A DNA stretch of 64,000 nucleotides from Accumulibacter phosphatis (GCF_000024165.1 NC_013194.1:868001-932000), one strand, 5' to 3'. Shown: positions 33,280 through 42,522, counted from the stretch's first letter. Translations and numbers: made by a program. The notes: generated by a model not told the origin, from the sequence alone.

Positions 33280-34151
33280 CCAAGCCAACCATGGGCCGTG
33301 CCAACGCCGAGCCGCGCTGGGTGCGCATGCTCCTGCTGAGCCTCGGGCTCGGCTTTCTCTTCTTGTTCCTTGCCTTGCCCTTGCTGGCGGTCTTTGTCGA
33401 GGCCCTCGCGGCGGGCTGGGCAGCCTACGCCGACGCTCTCAACGATCCGGAAGCACGCTCGGCGATTGGCCTGACGCTCTGCATCGCTCTTTTCGTTCTG
33501 CCCGGAAATCTGCTCTTCGGGATCGCTTCGGCGTGGGCGATCGCCAAGTTCGACTTCCGGGGCAAGAGTCTGCTGATTACGCTGATCGACCTGCCGTTCG
33601 CCGTTTCACCGGTGGTGGTCGGACTCGTCTTCCTGCTGATCTTTGGCGCACAGGGACTCTTCGGGCCATGGTTGGCGGCGCATGACATCAAGGTGGTATT
33701 CGCGCTGCCCGGCATGATTGTTGTCACGATGTTCATTACCTGTCCGTTTGTTGCGCGGGAGTTGATCCCGTTGATGCAGGCGCAGGGCAAGGAGGAGGAG
33801 GAGGCTGCCCTGTCGCTCGGGTCGACCGCTTGGCAGATGTTTTTCCGCGTCACGGTACCGAATATCAAGTGGGGTTTGCTGTACGGCGTGATTCTTGCCA
33901 ATGCGCGCGCCATGGGCGAGTTCGGGGCCGTGTCGGTGGTTTCCGGCCATATCCGCGGGGAGACCAACACCTTGCCGTTGCACGTCGAGATCCTCTACAA
34001 CGAGTACAACGCGGTCGGCGCCTTCGCCGCGGCCTCGGTGCTGGCGCTCCTGGCGCTGCTGACCTTGTTGGCCAAGGCGATCGTTGAATGGCGCATGCGC
34101 CGGGAAACGCGCATGCTGGCCGTGGCACTGCCGCCGGAAAGGCAGCGATGA
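33276..34151 (+). CDS. cysW: Sulfate ABC transporter permease CysW
   Basis: Second inner-membrane permease, 291 residues, with DLPFAVSPVVVGLVFLLIFG and the EAA loop EEAALSLGSTAWQMFFRVTV. The final periplasmic/helical part (NTLPLHVEILYNEYNAVGAF) is characteristic of CysW. Translation starts within the cysT stop (ATGA). An 85-base spacer with two hairpins separates it from cysA. Confidence 0.95.
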   Translation: MTKPTMGRANAEPRWVRMLLLSLGLGFLFLFLALPLLAVFVEALAAGWAAYADALNDPEARSAIGLTLCIALFVLPGNLLFGIASAWAIAKFDFRGKSLLITLIDLPFAVSPVVVGLVFLLIFGAQGLFGPWLAAHDIKVVFALPGMIVVTMFITCPFVARELIPLMQAQGKEEEEAALSLGSTAWQMFFRVTVPNIKWGLLYGVILANARAMGEFGAVSVVSGHIRGETNTLPLHVEILYNEYNAVGAFAAASVLALLALLTLLAKAIVEWRMRRETRMLAVALPPERQR

Positions 34152-34213
34152 GCGGCAATCTGCCGCCGCGGGAGGTGTCGTCCGCCGTCGGGCCATCCGC
34201 ACGCTGTGCGTGC
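34152..34213 (+). repeat. Two hairpins in the cysW-cysA spacer
   Basis: GCGGCA-ATC-TGCCGC (34152-34166) and GCACGC-TGT-GCGTGC (34199-34213) are perfect 6-bp stems with 3-base loops, placed immediately after the cysW stop and shortly before the cysA GAGG. They may tune cysA expression relative to the permeases. Confidence 0.5.
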
Positions 34214-34236
34214 CACAGATTGGTGAGGTCACTTTC

Positions 34237-35307
34237 ATGAGCATTGAAATACGCTCTATCGGCAAACGCTTTGGCAGTTTCGTGGCGCTTGAAAACGTCA
34301 ACCTGCACGTTCCGACCGGGGAACTCGTTGCCCTCCTCGGTCCGTCGGGTTGCGGCAAGACGACGCTGCTGCGCATCATTGCGGGAATGGAGAGTGCCGA
34401 TTGCGGGCAGGTGCTGTTTGCCGGCGAGGAGGCCACGCATCTGCATGCCCGCGATCGCAAGGTCGGCTTCGTCTTTCAGCATTACGCCCTGTTTCGCCAC
34501 ATGTCAGTGTTCGAGAACGTTGCTTTTGGACTGCGCGTCAAGCCGAGAAAGCTGCGTCCCGGCGAGCCCGAGATCAGACGACGCGTTGCGGAACTCCTGC
34601 AACTGGTTCAGCTCGACTGGCTTGCCGATCGCTATCCCTCGCAACTTTCGGGCGGCCAGCGTCAGCGCATTGCACTGGCGCGCGCACTCGCGGTCGAGCC
34701 AAGGGTCCTGTTGCTCGACGAGCCCTTCGGTGCGCTTGACACCAAGGTGCGCAAGGAACTGCGCCGCTGGTTGCGGCGCCTGCATGATGAACTGCATATC
34801 TCGAGCGTCTTCGTGACGCACGATCAGGAAGAAGCGTTGGAAGTCGCCGACCGGGTGGTGGTCATGAACCGGGGACGGATCGAACAGATCGGCACCCCAG
34901 ATGAGGTTTACTCGAGTCCCGCGTCGCCGTTCGTTTATCAGTTTCTCGGCAACGTGAACGTTTTCCACAGCCGTGTGCACGGGGCCTGGGCGGAGGTCGG
35001 CCGTGTCCACACCGGCGCCGCGGCGGATGCCGAGGCGATGGCCTTCGTGCGGCCGCACGATATCGAGATCGAGCGTCATCCGGTGGCCGGCAGCCTGCAG
35101 GCCGACGTCCAGGAAGTGCACGCCATCGGACCGCGGGTACGCGTCGAACTCGCACATGCGTCGGAACTGATCGAAGTCGAGCTTACCCGCGAACGAGCTG
35201 CTGCCCTGGCACTCGTCAGAGGGCAACAGGTATGGCTCAAGCCGCGCCAGGTGCGCGTGTTTGCGACGCCGACAACGACGCTCGAAGAAGGCGGGTCGGG
35301 AATCTAG
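34237..35307 (+). CDS. cysA: Sulfate ABC transporter ATP-binding protein CysA
   Basis: Cytoplasmic ATPase of 356 residues that energises sulfate uptake. It has Walker A GPSGCGKTTLL, Q-loop FVFQHYALFRHMSVFENV, signature LSGGQRQRIALARAL, Walker B VLLLDEPFGALD and switch histidine VFVTHDQEEA, followed by a TOBE-like C-terminal domain from about residue 240. GAGG precedes the ATG at 34237. It closes the operon; the following 101 bases contain no clear terminator, so read-through into the next cassette is conceivable. Confidence 0.95.
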   Translation: MSIEIRSIGKRFGSFVALENVNLHVPTGELVALLGPSGCGKTTLLRIIAGMESADCGQVLFAGEEATHLHARDRKVGFVFQHYALFRHMSVFENVAFGLRVKPRKLRPGEPEIRRRVAELLQLVQLDWLADRYPSQLSGGQRQRIALARALAVEPRVLLLDEPFGALDTKVRKELRRWLRRLHDELHISSVFVTHDQEEALEVADRVVVMNRGRIEQIGTPDEVYSSPASPFVYQFLGNVNVFHSRVHGAWAEVGRVHTGAAADAEAMAFVRPHDIEIERHPVAGSLQADVQEVHAIGPRVRVELAHASELIEVELTRERAAALALVRGQQVWLKPRQVRVFATPTTTLEEGGSGI

Positions 35308-35408
35308 GCGAAATCGGGTCTTTCTGTTGGTTGCCGCTCGTGGCGACTCCTGGCAGCATCGCTTGATGACGAGTTGCCCAGCCGCTTTGTCTGGTAGGAT
35401 GCGTCTCG

Positions 35409-35879
35409 ATGCAAACGCTTCTTGCCATTAAATTCGTGACTTCGCTGGGGAGAGCGTTGGCTCTTTGCCTGTTGGCGGCAGTCCTCCTGGTCGCTGTCGC
35501 GCACGCCGAGACGGCTGAGCCGGTGATGGTCGCGATTGCCTATCCGGCGACGAGCCAGGACTCGATTCCGCGCGCTTCCCTGCGTGCCATCTTCGGCATG
35601 CTCCTGCAGAAGTGGCCGGGTGAGACGCCGACCAAGGTGTTCGTTCTCAGAGATGACGCCCCTGAGCATGCCACTTTCAGCAAGAGCGTACTGCAGGTGT
35701 TTCCGCACCAGTTGCGAATGGCCTGGGATCGGCAGGTCTTTTCGGGGCAGGGGCAGTATCCCGAGTCGGTCGGTTCGCTGCAGGAGATGCTGGCGCGTGT
35801 GGCATCCACGCCAGGAGCGATCGGCTACGCTAGGGCGAGCGAGGTCAATCAGAATGTGCGCGTACTCAAGATTCGCTAG
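35409..35879 (+). CDS. Small periplasmic phosphate-binding-like (PstS/PBP-like) protein
   Basis: Secreted protein of 156 residues with signal peptide ending VAVAHA. The mature part resembles the second lobe of phosphate-type periplasmic binding proteins: SLRAIFGMLLQKWPGETPTK, a basic/acidic loop, VFPHQLRMAWDRQVFSGQGQ and the family's closing element ASTPGAIGYARASEV. It is about half the size of PstS, so it may hold only one lobe. The last 26 bases overlap the next gene in another frame. It is the first gene of a trio with an outer-membrane barrel and a GGDEF/EAL protein. No ABC permease genes accompany it, so a sensing role is more likely than transport. Confidence 0.78.
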   Translation: MQTLLAIKFVTSLGRALALCLLAAVLLVAVAHAETAEPVMVAIAYPATSQDSIPRASLRAIFGMLLQKWPGETPTKVFVLRDDAPEHATFSKSVLQVFPHQLRMAWDRQVFSGQGQYPESVGSLQEMLARVASTPGAIGYARASEVNQNVRVLKIR

Positions 35880-37065
35880 GGCCGCATCGCGCATTGCCCT
35901 GACCGGCGGGTTGTCGCTCGCGTCCACGATTACGTGCGCGATGGACTTGCTCGACGGCAACTTTCAGGTACATGGATTCGCCTCGCTCACTCTGGTCAAC
36001 ACCAGCGACAACAATTTCTTCGGACAGAGTGACGACCAGGTCAGCAACAATTTTTCGGAGGTCGGCCTGAATGCATCGTGGCGGCTGACGCCAGGCCTGC
36101 AACTGTCGGCCGAAGTCCTCTCGCATCGGGCCGGCGGCACAGACGATGGTGGCGTGCGGCTCGATTACGGCCTGGTCGATTGGACTGCACTGTCGAGCGA
36201 GGAGGGGCGTGGCGGCATCCGTGTGGGACGCATCAAGACCGCCTACGGCTTGTACAATACGACGCGCGACGTTCCCTTCACCCGCCCCAGCATCATTCTG
36301 CCGCAATCGATCTACTTCGAGCGCACGCGCAATCTGACCGTATCGGCCGACGGTGCGGACATTTATGTCGAGCGCTACGGCGAAGCCGGTACTCTCTCCG
36401 CCAGCTTCGCCTACGGGCAGCCGCAGACCGATACCGATGCCGCTCTGGTGGCCCTGGTCGGCCTCAACCGTCCGGGTCATCTGGACTCCAGGCTGGCTCC
36501 CGACCTGCAGGTCATGTACGAGGGGTCGGGCGGCATGTATCGGCTGGCTGTTACGGCGACACGTCTTGACCTGCGCTACAAGCCCGGTCTCGGGGATCGG
36601 CTGCAGGCCGGGCGCTTCAAACTGACGCCGCTGATCCTCTCTGCCCAGTACAACGCCGAGACCTGGAGCCTGACCAGTGAGTACGCGTTCCGGCGCACCT
36701 CGGTCACCGACTTCGGCCCCTTCTTCTACAATGGCACGGCGGATGGACGAAGCTACTACCTGCAGGGGACCTACCGCTTGGCTCCGCAGTGGGAGGCGCT
36801 CGTACGTTACGACGCGTACTATGCCGATAACGATGATCGTAATGGCAAAGCCTTCGCTGCGGCAACCCGGCAACCGGGCTTTACACGCTTTGCCAAGGAC
36901 TGGTCGGTTGGCCTGCGCTTCGACGTCACGCCGCAGTTCATGCTGCGGGTCGAGGCGCATCGCGTCGATGGTACGGGTTTCCTGGCCGTACAGGACAACC
37001 CCGACGCCCAGGCGCTGCGCCGTTACTGGGACAACGTCATGCTGCAGGGCTCGTTCCGCTTCTAG
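35854..37065 (+). CDS. Outer-membrane beta-barrel porin-like protein
   Basis: Predicted outer-membrane barrel of 403 residues. A basic N-terminus and hydrophobic stretch ending STITCA form the signal peptide. The mature part alternates strand-like segments (FASLTLVNTSDNNFF, VRLDYGLVDWTALS, LILSAQYNAETWSLTSEY) and ends with the aromatic BAM signal GSFRF. ATG at 35854 lies inside the preceding gene, overlapping by 26 bases, so the two are tightly coupled. The region IKTAYGLYNTTRDVPFTRP recurs in proteobacterial porin-like proteins next to signalling genes. Substrate unknown. Confidence 0.8.
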   Translation: MCAYSRFARAASRIALTGGLSLASTITCAMDLLDGNFQVHGFASLTLVNTSDNNFFGQSDDQVSNNFSEVGLNASWRLTPGLQLSAEVLSHRAGGTDDGGVRLDYGLVDWTALSSEEGRGGIRVGRIKTAYGLYNTTRDVPFTRPSIILPQSIYFERTRNLTVSADGADIYVERYGEAGTLSASFAYGQPQTDTDAALVALVGLNRPGHLDSRLAPDLQVMYEGSGGMYRLAVTATRLDLRYKPGLGDRLQAGRFKLTPLILSAQYNAETWSLTSEYAFRRTSVTDFGPFFYNGTADGRSYYLQGTYRLAPQWEALVRYDAYYADNDDRNGKAFAAATRQPGFTRFAKDWSVGLRFDVTPQFMLRVEAHRVDGTGFLAVQDNPDAQALRRYWDNVMLQGSFRF

Positions 37066-37074
37066 TCGCGCGTG

Positions 37075-39948
37075 ATGCCGGAAAGTCCATCCCTGCCGAA
37101 GGCGCACAGCCGCTCCCGCTTCCTCAGTCTCAAGTGGAAAGTCCTGCTGACACTCGGGGGCGTCATGCTGTCGGTGAACGGGGCCTTGTCCTGGCTGCAT
37201 TTCCACGATCTGACCAGCCGCTTCGAACTGCAACGGACGGCAACCCGCGAGCGTCTGATTGCCGAGGCCTTCGCCTTGCGCAGCGACTTCGGCTTGCGCC
37301 TGCAGGCGCTGGCCGGGATGCTCGCTGCCCTCGACTCCGTCGGCGTGAGCCTGTTCCAGACCACCGCCGGGAACGCGTTGCTGCGGCAGCACTTCGACAG
37401 CTACTGGCCGGTTCTGCAGCTTGATCTCGGGATCGATTGGCTGCAGGTGTATCCGCGGGCAGGTCCGCCGCTGGTGACCTGGAGTACCGTGGCCCTGGAC
37501 GAGTTCACCGAGGAGGCGCGCGTCCGTGATGTCGTAGTGCAGGAACGTGCCATGCGCTGGACACGTTGCCGGGTTGTCTGTACCCAGTTTGCGGCGGCTC
37601 CCATCCTGTCTGCTGGCAGGGTTGCCGGGGCAGTCGTTCTGGGTAGTTCGCTGGCCGACGTGGTGGTGTCCTTCAATCGCTTGTCCGGCGCCGATCTCGG
37701 CGTCCTCATTGCGAAGGAGAGTGGGACGACAGGCTCGGCGGACGGGAAGCTGCTGCCCCGGCTGGGTTACCAGGTGCTCGGCCTCAGCGGTGCCGAACGC
37801 AACCTGCCGCTGCTCCAGGAGCTGACCGCATTGCCGGAACTGCCGGGTGGCGTGGCGTGGGTTCTGCTGTCGCATGCCGACCGGCAGTTCGAGTTGTCGT
37901 TCCTGGCGCTTGATGCCACCGATGGCGCTGCCGCCCCCGCCTTGCTGGTGGTCATCGACGACCTGACGCAGCCACTGGAGGACATTCGCAAGTCGGTGTG
38001 GAGCCGGCTGCAGGGGGAGCTGCTGGCTTCGCTGGTGTCGCTGTTGTTGCTGGCGTTGCTCGTGCATGCGCCCCTGCAGCGCATGACAAGGGCGGTGCGC
38101 GCCATTCCCCTGCTCGGCCGCAGTGCGTTCGCCGAGGCACGAACGCGCATTGCACCACGCGTCCGGCGACTCGTGGACGACGAGATCGACGGCCTCGACG
38201 AGGCGGCCACTGCCTTGTCGTATCGGCTGGAGACGCTGGAGAGGGATGTCGCGGCGCATTCTGCGGAGATGCAGGGAATGCTGCAGCGGATTTCCGTAGA
38301 GCGCGATTTCAGCCAGGGCCTTCTCGACACGGCGCAGGTCATCATTCTCACGCAGTACGCCGACGGCCGGATCCTGACCTTGAATCGCTACGGGCATCTG
38401 CTGTCCGGCTGGAGCACAGCGGAACTGATCGGCAAGCGCTTCGGCGATCTGCTTCGCCCGGACGAGTCGGCCGGTGCCGAGACGCGCCACGCGCTCGAGG
38501 AAATCGTGGCCGGCGATCGCCAGCACACGCAGCTCGAGTCGATTCTCGTCGGTGCAAACGGTGAGTCGTACGAAATCACCTGGAACCACTCTCGCCTGCC
38601 TGGTCGAATTGACGATGCGGTGGTCATTCTCTCGGTGGGAATCGATCATACCGAGCGCAAGCGTGCCGAGTCGCATGTCAGCTACCTGGCCGAGCACGAC
38701 CCGCTGACCGGTCTGGTCAATCGACAGCATTTCCAGCATGAACTCGACAAGGCTTTGCTCAGCGCGCGTCGTCTGGCTCGTGACGGCGCGCTTCTCTATC
38801 TCGATCTGGATGGCTTCAAGTACGTGAACGATCTCAGCGGGCATCAGGCCGGCGATGCCCTGCTCAGAACCGTCGCCGATGAAGTCGCCAACGTGGCACG
38901 TTCGAGCGATCTGCTGGGGAGACTTGGCGGCGACGAACTGGGCGTCCTGCTGCACGAATGTGATCGCGATGGCGCGGTCCAGGTGGCGGAAAAGATCAAC
39001 AAGCGACTCGCCGAAATCAGGTTCCCCGAACTGGCGGCGAGTCACCGAGTCTCGGCGAGCATCGGCATCGTCGTCTTTTCCGAGGCGACGATGGACGTCA
39101 AGCAGCTTCTTGCCAATGCCGACATTGCCATGTATCAGGCCAAGTCCAGGGGCGGCGCCGGCTGGCACATCTATTCCGAGGGCGAGGGTGTGCAGGAGAA
39201 GATGCAAAGCCGACTGCACTGGGAGGAGATGATCAACCGGTCGCTGCTGGATGAGGGGCTGCTTGTCTACTACCAGCCCATATTGGACATTCGTGCTCGT
39301 CAGGTCAGCCATTATGAGGCGCTGGTGCGCATGCGCAGTGCCGATGGTTCGATCATCCCGCCCGGACTGTTCATGGAAGTGGCCGAAGACAGTGGCCTGA
39401 TCCGCGAGATCGATCGTCGCGTCATCCATCAGGTATTCGGCAAGATGCTGGCCTTGTTCGCGATCGGCAGGAGCTACAAGTTCTCGATCAATCTGTCGGG
39501 GGTCAGCATCAACGACGCCAGGCTGCTGTCGTTCATTCGCGACGAGCTTTCCCGCAGCCCGCTGCTGCCCAGCCATGTGGTCTTCGAAATCACGGAGACG
39601 GCTGCAGTTTCGGACTTCTCGGCCGCCCGCACCTTCATGAACGCCGTACGCGAACTCGGGTGTGCATTCTCCCTTGACGATTTCGGGGTCGGGTTTTCGT
39701 CGTTCAATTATGTCAAGCAGTTGCCCGTCGACTATGTCAAGATCGATGGCTCCTTCGTTCGCACCCTCGTTGACAGTCCCGATGATCAGGTCTTCGTGCG
39801 GGCGCTGGCCGAGGTGGCACGTGGTTTCGGCAAGAAGACCGTGGCCGAGTTCGTCGAAGACGAACGCGCTCTCAAGATGCTGCGCTCTTTTGGCGTCGAC
39901 TATGCGCAGGGCTACTTCATCGGCAAGCCGGCGCCCGATATCGCCTGA
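37075..39948 (+). CDS. Membrane-bound GGDEF/EAL protein with large periplasmic sensor and PAS domain
   Basis: Predicted c-di-GMP enzyme of 957 residues. Order: helix at 22-41, periplasmic sensor about 42-310, second helix about 314-332, HAMP-like and coiled-coil linker 333-405, PAS 410-530, GGDEF 535-695, EAL 715-957. The cyclase signature is GGDEL (618-622), with an inhibitory-site RSSD at 609-612. EAL residues look complete: EALVR (748-752), the Asn of INLS, the Glu of FEITET, DDFG (868-871), Lys889 and the Glu of VAEFVED. Phosphodiesterase activity is likely and cyclase activity possible. It begins nine bases after the porin gene, suggesting that the periplasmic protein and barrel feed its sensor. 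Confidence 0.9.
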   Translation: MPESPSLPKAHSRSRFLSLKWKVLLTLGGVMLSVNGALSWLHFHDLTSRFELQRTATRERLIAEAFALRSDFGLRLQALAGMLAALDSVGVSLFQTTAGNALLRQHFDSYWPVLQLDLGIDWLQVYPRAGPPLVTWSTVALDEFTEEARVRDVVVQERAMRWTRCRVVCTQFAAAPILSAGRVAGAVVLGSSLADVVVSFNRLSGADLGVLIAKESGTTGSADGKLLPRLGYQVLGLSGAERNLPLLQELTALPELPGGVAWVLLSHADRQFELSFLALDATDGAAAPALLVVIDDLTQPLEDIRKSVWSRLQGELLASLVSLLLLALLVHAPLQRMTRAVRAIPLLGRSAFAEARTRIAPRVRRLVDDEIDGLDEAATALSYRLETLERDVAAHSAEMQGMLQRISVERDFSQGLLDTAQVIILTQYADGRILTLNRYGHLLSGWSTAELIGKRFGDLLRPDESAGAETRHALEEIVAGDRQHTQLESILVGANGESYEITWNHSRLPGRIDDAVVILSVGIDHTERKRAESHVSYLAEHDPLTGLVNRQHFQHELDKALLSARRLARDGALLYLDLDGFKYVNDLSGHQAGDALLRTVADEVANVARSSDLLGRLGGDELGVLLHECDRDGAVQVAEKINKRLAEIRFPELAASHRVSASIGIVVFSEATMDVKQLLANADIAMYQAKSRGGAGWHIYSEGEGVQEKMQSRLHWEEMINRSLLDEGLLVYYQPILDIRARQVSHYEALVRMRSADGSIIPPGLFMEVAEDSGLIREIDRRVIHQVFGKMLALFAIGRSYKFSINLSGVSINDARLLSFIRDELSRSPLLPSHVVFEITETAAVSDFSAARTFMNAVRELGCAFSLDDFGVGFSSFNYVKQLPVDYVKIDGSFVRTLVDSPDDQVFVRALAEVARGFGKKTVAEFVEDERALKMLRSFGVDYAQGYFIGKPAPDIA

Positions 39949-40001
39949 CCGGACGGCGCAGCGTGCCTGGTTGCGGCCGGGGAGGCCCGTGGTGCCGGTG
40001 C

Positions 40002-40007
40002 TATAAT
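40002..40007 (+). promoter_or_regulatory. -10 element of hemA
   Basis: A perfect TATAAT lies 44 bases before the hemA ATG in the 102-base gap after the GGDEF/EAL gene. No good -35 hexamer is seen at the normal distance. Confidence 0.55.
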
Positions 40008-40050
40008 CGCCCGCTCACCTGCCACCACCCTTGCCTACCGTCTTTCGAGC

Positions 40051-41313
40051 ATGGCGCTCTTCACCCTTGGCCTCAACCACCACACGGCACCACTCGCCGT
40101 TCGCGAGCAGGTGGCTTTCCATGTCGAACGTGTGCATCAGGCGCTTGGCGATCTCACACGCTGCAAGCCGGTTCACGAGGCGGCGATCCTCTCGACGTGC
40201 AACCGCACCGAAGTGTATTTCGCTACCGACGTGCCCGAGGCCGCGACTCAGTGGCTGCTCGACTATCATCATCTGGCACGCCACGAGCTTGAGCCGTACC
40301 TTTACACCTATCCCGAGCGCGATGCCGTGCGCCATGCCTTTCGCGTTGCCAGCGGTCTTGACTCGATGGTGCTTGGCGAGCCCCAGATCCTTGGCCAGAT
40401 GAAGGAGGCCGTTCGCCTTGCCGAAGAAGCCGGGACGCTGGGGACGACCCTGCACAAGCTGTTCCAGCATTCCTTCGCCGTCGCCAAGGAGGTCCGCTCG
40501 ACGACGGCGATTGGTGCCAACATCGTTTCGATGGCGGCTGCCGCCGTGCGTCTTGCCGAGCGCATCTTCGAGCGTATCGCCGATCAGAAGATTCTGTTCA
40601 TCGGCGCAGGCGAGATGATCGACCTGTGCGCCAGGCATTTCGCGGCGCAGCACCCGAAACAGCTGGTCGTCGCCAACCGTACCGTCGAGCGTGGTCTTGT
40701 GCTGGCCGACAGGTTTGGCGGAACGGCGATCAAACTCGAGGAACTGGGCGAACGCCTGCCGCAGTTCGATATCGTCGTTTCATGCACCGCCAGTCCGCTG
40801 CCGATTCTTGGTCTCGGCATGGTCGAACGGGCCATCAAGGCGCGTCGTCACCGCCCGATGTTCATGGTCGATCTTGCGGTGCCGCGCGATATCGAGGTCG
40901 AGGTGGGCGAGATGGATGACGTGTTTCTGTATACGATCGATGACCTCGCACAGGTCGTCGAGTCGGGACTCGAATCGCGTCAGGCAGCCGTGGTGGATGC
41001 CGAGGCGATCATCGCCGAGCGGGTGGACGTCTTTCTGCGCTGGTTGGCAACGCGTGGTACAGTGCCGGTGATTCGCTCTCTCCGCGATGCCGCTGAACGT
41101 GCGCGCCGGCATGAGGTCGAGCACGCTCTCAAGTCGCTGGCCAAGGGCGAAGAGCCGGCGCGCGTGCTGGAGCATTTCTCGCACCGGCTGACCAACAAGT
41201 TCCTGCACGCGCCAACGCAGGCTCTGACTCAGGCCGACGCTGATCGGGACCAGTTCCAGGCCATCGTCTCGCGCTTGTTTCACCTGCATCCCGAGTCCCG
41301 CGTCGACGAGTAG
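40051..41313 (+). CDS. hemA: Glutamyl-tRNA reductase
   Basis: First committed enzyme of the C5 route to 5-aminolevulinate, reducing glutamyl-tRNA with NADPH. The 420-residue protein has the catalytic cysteine Cys50 in ILSTCNRTEVYF, the region GLDSMVLGEPQILGQMKEAV, the NADPH fold around LFIGAGEMIDL and a helical dimerisation tail. It heads a hemA-prfA-prmC series, the standard order in proteobacteria. Other tetrapyrrole genes lie at 48.8-52.8 kb. Confidence 0.97.
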   Translation: MALFTLGLNHHTAPLAVREQVAFHVERVHQALGDLTRCKPVHEAAILSTCNRTEVYFATDVPEAATQWLLDYHHLARHELEPYLYTYPERDAVRHAFRVASGLDSMVLGEPQILGQMKEAVRLAEEAGTLGTTLHKLFQHSFAVAKEVRSTTAIGANIVSMAAAAVRLAERIFERIADQKILFIGAGEMIDLCARHFAAQHPKQLVVANRTVERGLVLADRFGGTAIKLEELGERLPQFDIVVSCTASPLPILGLGMVERAIKARRHRPMFMVDLAVPRDIEVEVGEMDDVFLYTIDDLAQVVESGLESRQAAVVDAEAIIAERVDVFLRWLATRGTVPVIRSLRDAAERARRHEVEHALKSLAKGEEPARVLEHFSHRLTNKFLHAPTQALTQADADRDQFQAIVSRLFHLHPESRVDE

Positions 41314-41383
41314 CACATCCCGGCGCGGAAGACGGACTCGTTGACGCGCCGCTTCTCCAACCACTGCCTGAACAGACTTTCCG

Positions 41384-42466
41384 ATGAACCAGAGCATTTG
41401 CGACAAACTTGAGCACCTGACGGGTCGTCTTGACGAACTCGACCGGATGCTGGCCAGCGGCGACGCGACTCGCGACATGGACGAGTACCGCAGGTTGTCG
41501 CGCGAGCACGCCGAGATCGCTCCAGTCGTCGCCCTTTACCAGATCTGGAGCCGGACACGCTCCGATCTGGCGGCTGCCCTCGATATGGTCGGTGATCCGG
41601 AAATGAGGGAACTGGCTGAAGCGGAAGTCGCAGCCAGCAAGGAACGCCTGCCGCAGATCGAGAAAGATCTGCAGAAGCTGCTGTTGCCCAGGGATGCGAA
41701 AGACGAGCGCAACGTCTTTCTCGAGATTCGCGCGGGTACCGGCGGTGACGAATCGGCGCTCTTTGCCGGCAATCTGTTTCGCATGTACACGCGTTACGCG
41801 GAGCGTCGGCGCTGGCAGGTCGAAGTCATCTCGGCCAGTGCCTCGGACCTTGGCGGCTACCGGGAGATCATTGCCCGCATCATCGGCAGCGATGTCTACG
41901 CACGCTTGAAGTTCGAGTCCGGTGCTCATCGCGTGCAGCGCGTTCCTGATACCGAGGCACAAGGCCGGATTCACACGTCGGCCTGTACGGTAGCGGTGAT
42001 GCCGGAGGCGGACGCGCTCGAGGAGGTTCAGGTCAACCCGGCCGATATTCGCATTGACACCTATCGTGCCTCGGGAGCTGGCGGGCAGCACATCAACAAG
42101 ACCGATTCGGCGGTGCGCATCACCCATCTGCCGACCGGCGTCGTCGTCGAATGCCAGGACGATCGTTCGCAGCACAAGAACAAGGCGCAGGCGATGTCCG
42201 TTCTGGTGGCGCGCATCCGGGACATGCAGGAGCGTGAGCAGGACGCCAGCATAGCTTCGGAACGCCGCAGTCTGGTCGGCAGCGGTGACCGTTCCGAGAG
42301 GATTCGGACCTACAACTTCCCGCAGGGGCGAGTCACCGATCACCGTATCAACCTCACCCTGTACAAGATCGACGCGATCATGGACGGCGACCTCGACGAA
42401 CTTCTGGGCGCCCTGACCGCCGAGCATCAGGCCGATCAACTGGCGATGCTCGCCGAGAGTCCGTGA
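41384..42466 (+). CDS. prfA: Peptide chain release factor 1
   Basis: Recognises UAA and UAG stop codons and triggers peptide release. The 360-residue protein has the GGQ motif at residues 233-235 in SGAGGQHINKTDSAVRITH, the same numbering as E. coli RF1, and a PxT-type codon-recognition region in VPDTEAQGRIHTS, where residues DTEAQ lead into the domain. It lies 70 bases after hemA and precedes prmC, the enzyme that methylates the GGQ glutamine. Confidence 0.97.
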   Translation: MNQSICDKLEHLTGRLDELDRMLASGDATRDMDEYRRLSREHAEIAPVVALYQIWSRTRSDLAAALDMVGDPEMRELAEAEVAASKERLPQIEKDLQKLLLPRDAKDERNVFLEIRAGTGGDESALFAGNLFRMYTRYAERRRWQVEVISASASDLGGYREIIARIIGSDVYARLKFESGAHRVQRVPDTEAQGRIHTSACTVAVMPEADALEEVQVNPADIRIDTYRASGAGGQHINKTDSAVRITHLPTGVVVECQDDRSQHKNKAQAMSVLVARIRDMQEREQDASIASERRSLVGSGDRSERIRTYNFPQGRVTDHRINLTLYKIDAIMDGDLDELLGALTAEHQADQLAMLAESP

Positions 42467-42522
42467 GCGGAACCGGCATCGGCGCCGCAGCCCGGCTCCG
42501 GCGTCGGGCTGCGTGACCCTGA

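Noticed and set aside
35866..39576. A 1236-codon open frame on the minus strand, opposite the porin and GGDEF/EAL genes
   Set aside because: Its translation is rich in Gln, Arg and His without any domain, while the plus strand carries clear signal peptide, barrel, GGDEF and EAL motifs. Long antisense frames are expected in GC-rich coding DNA.
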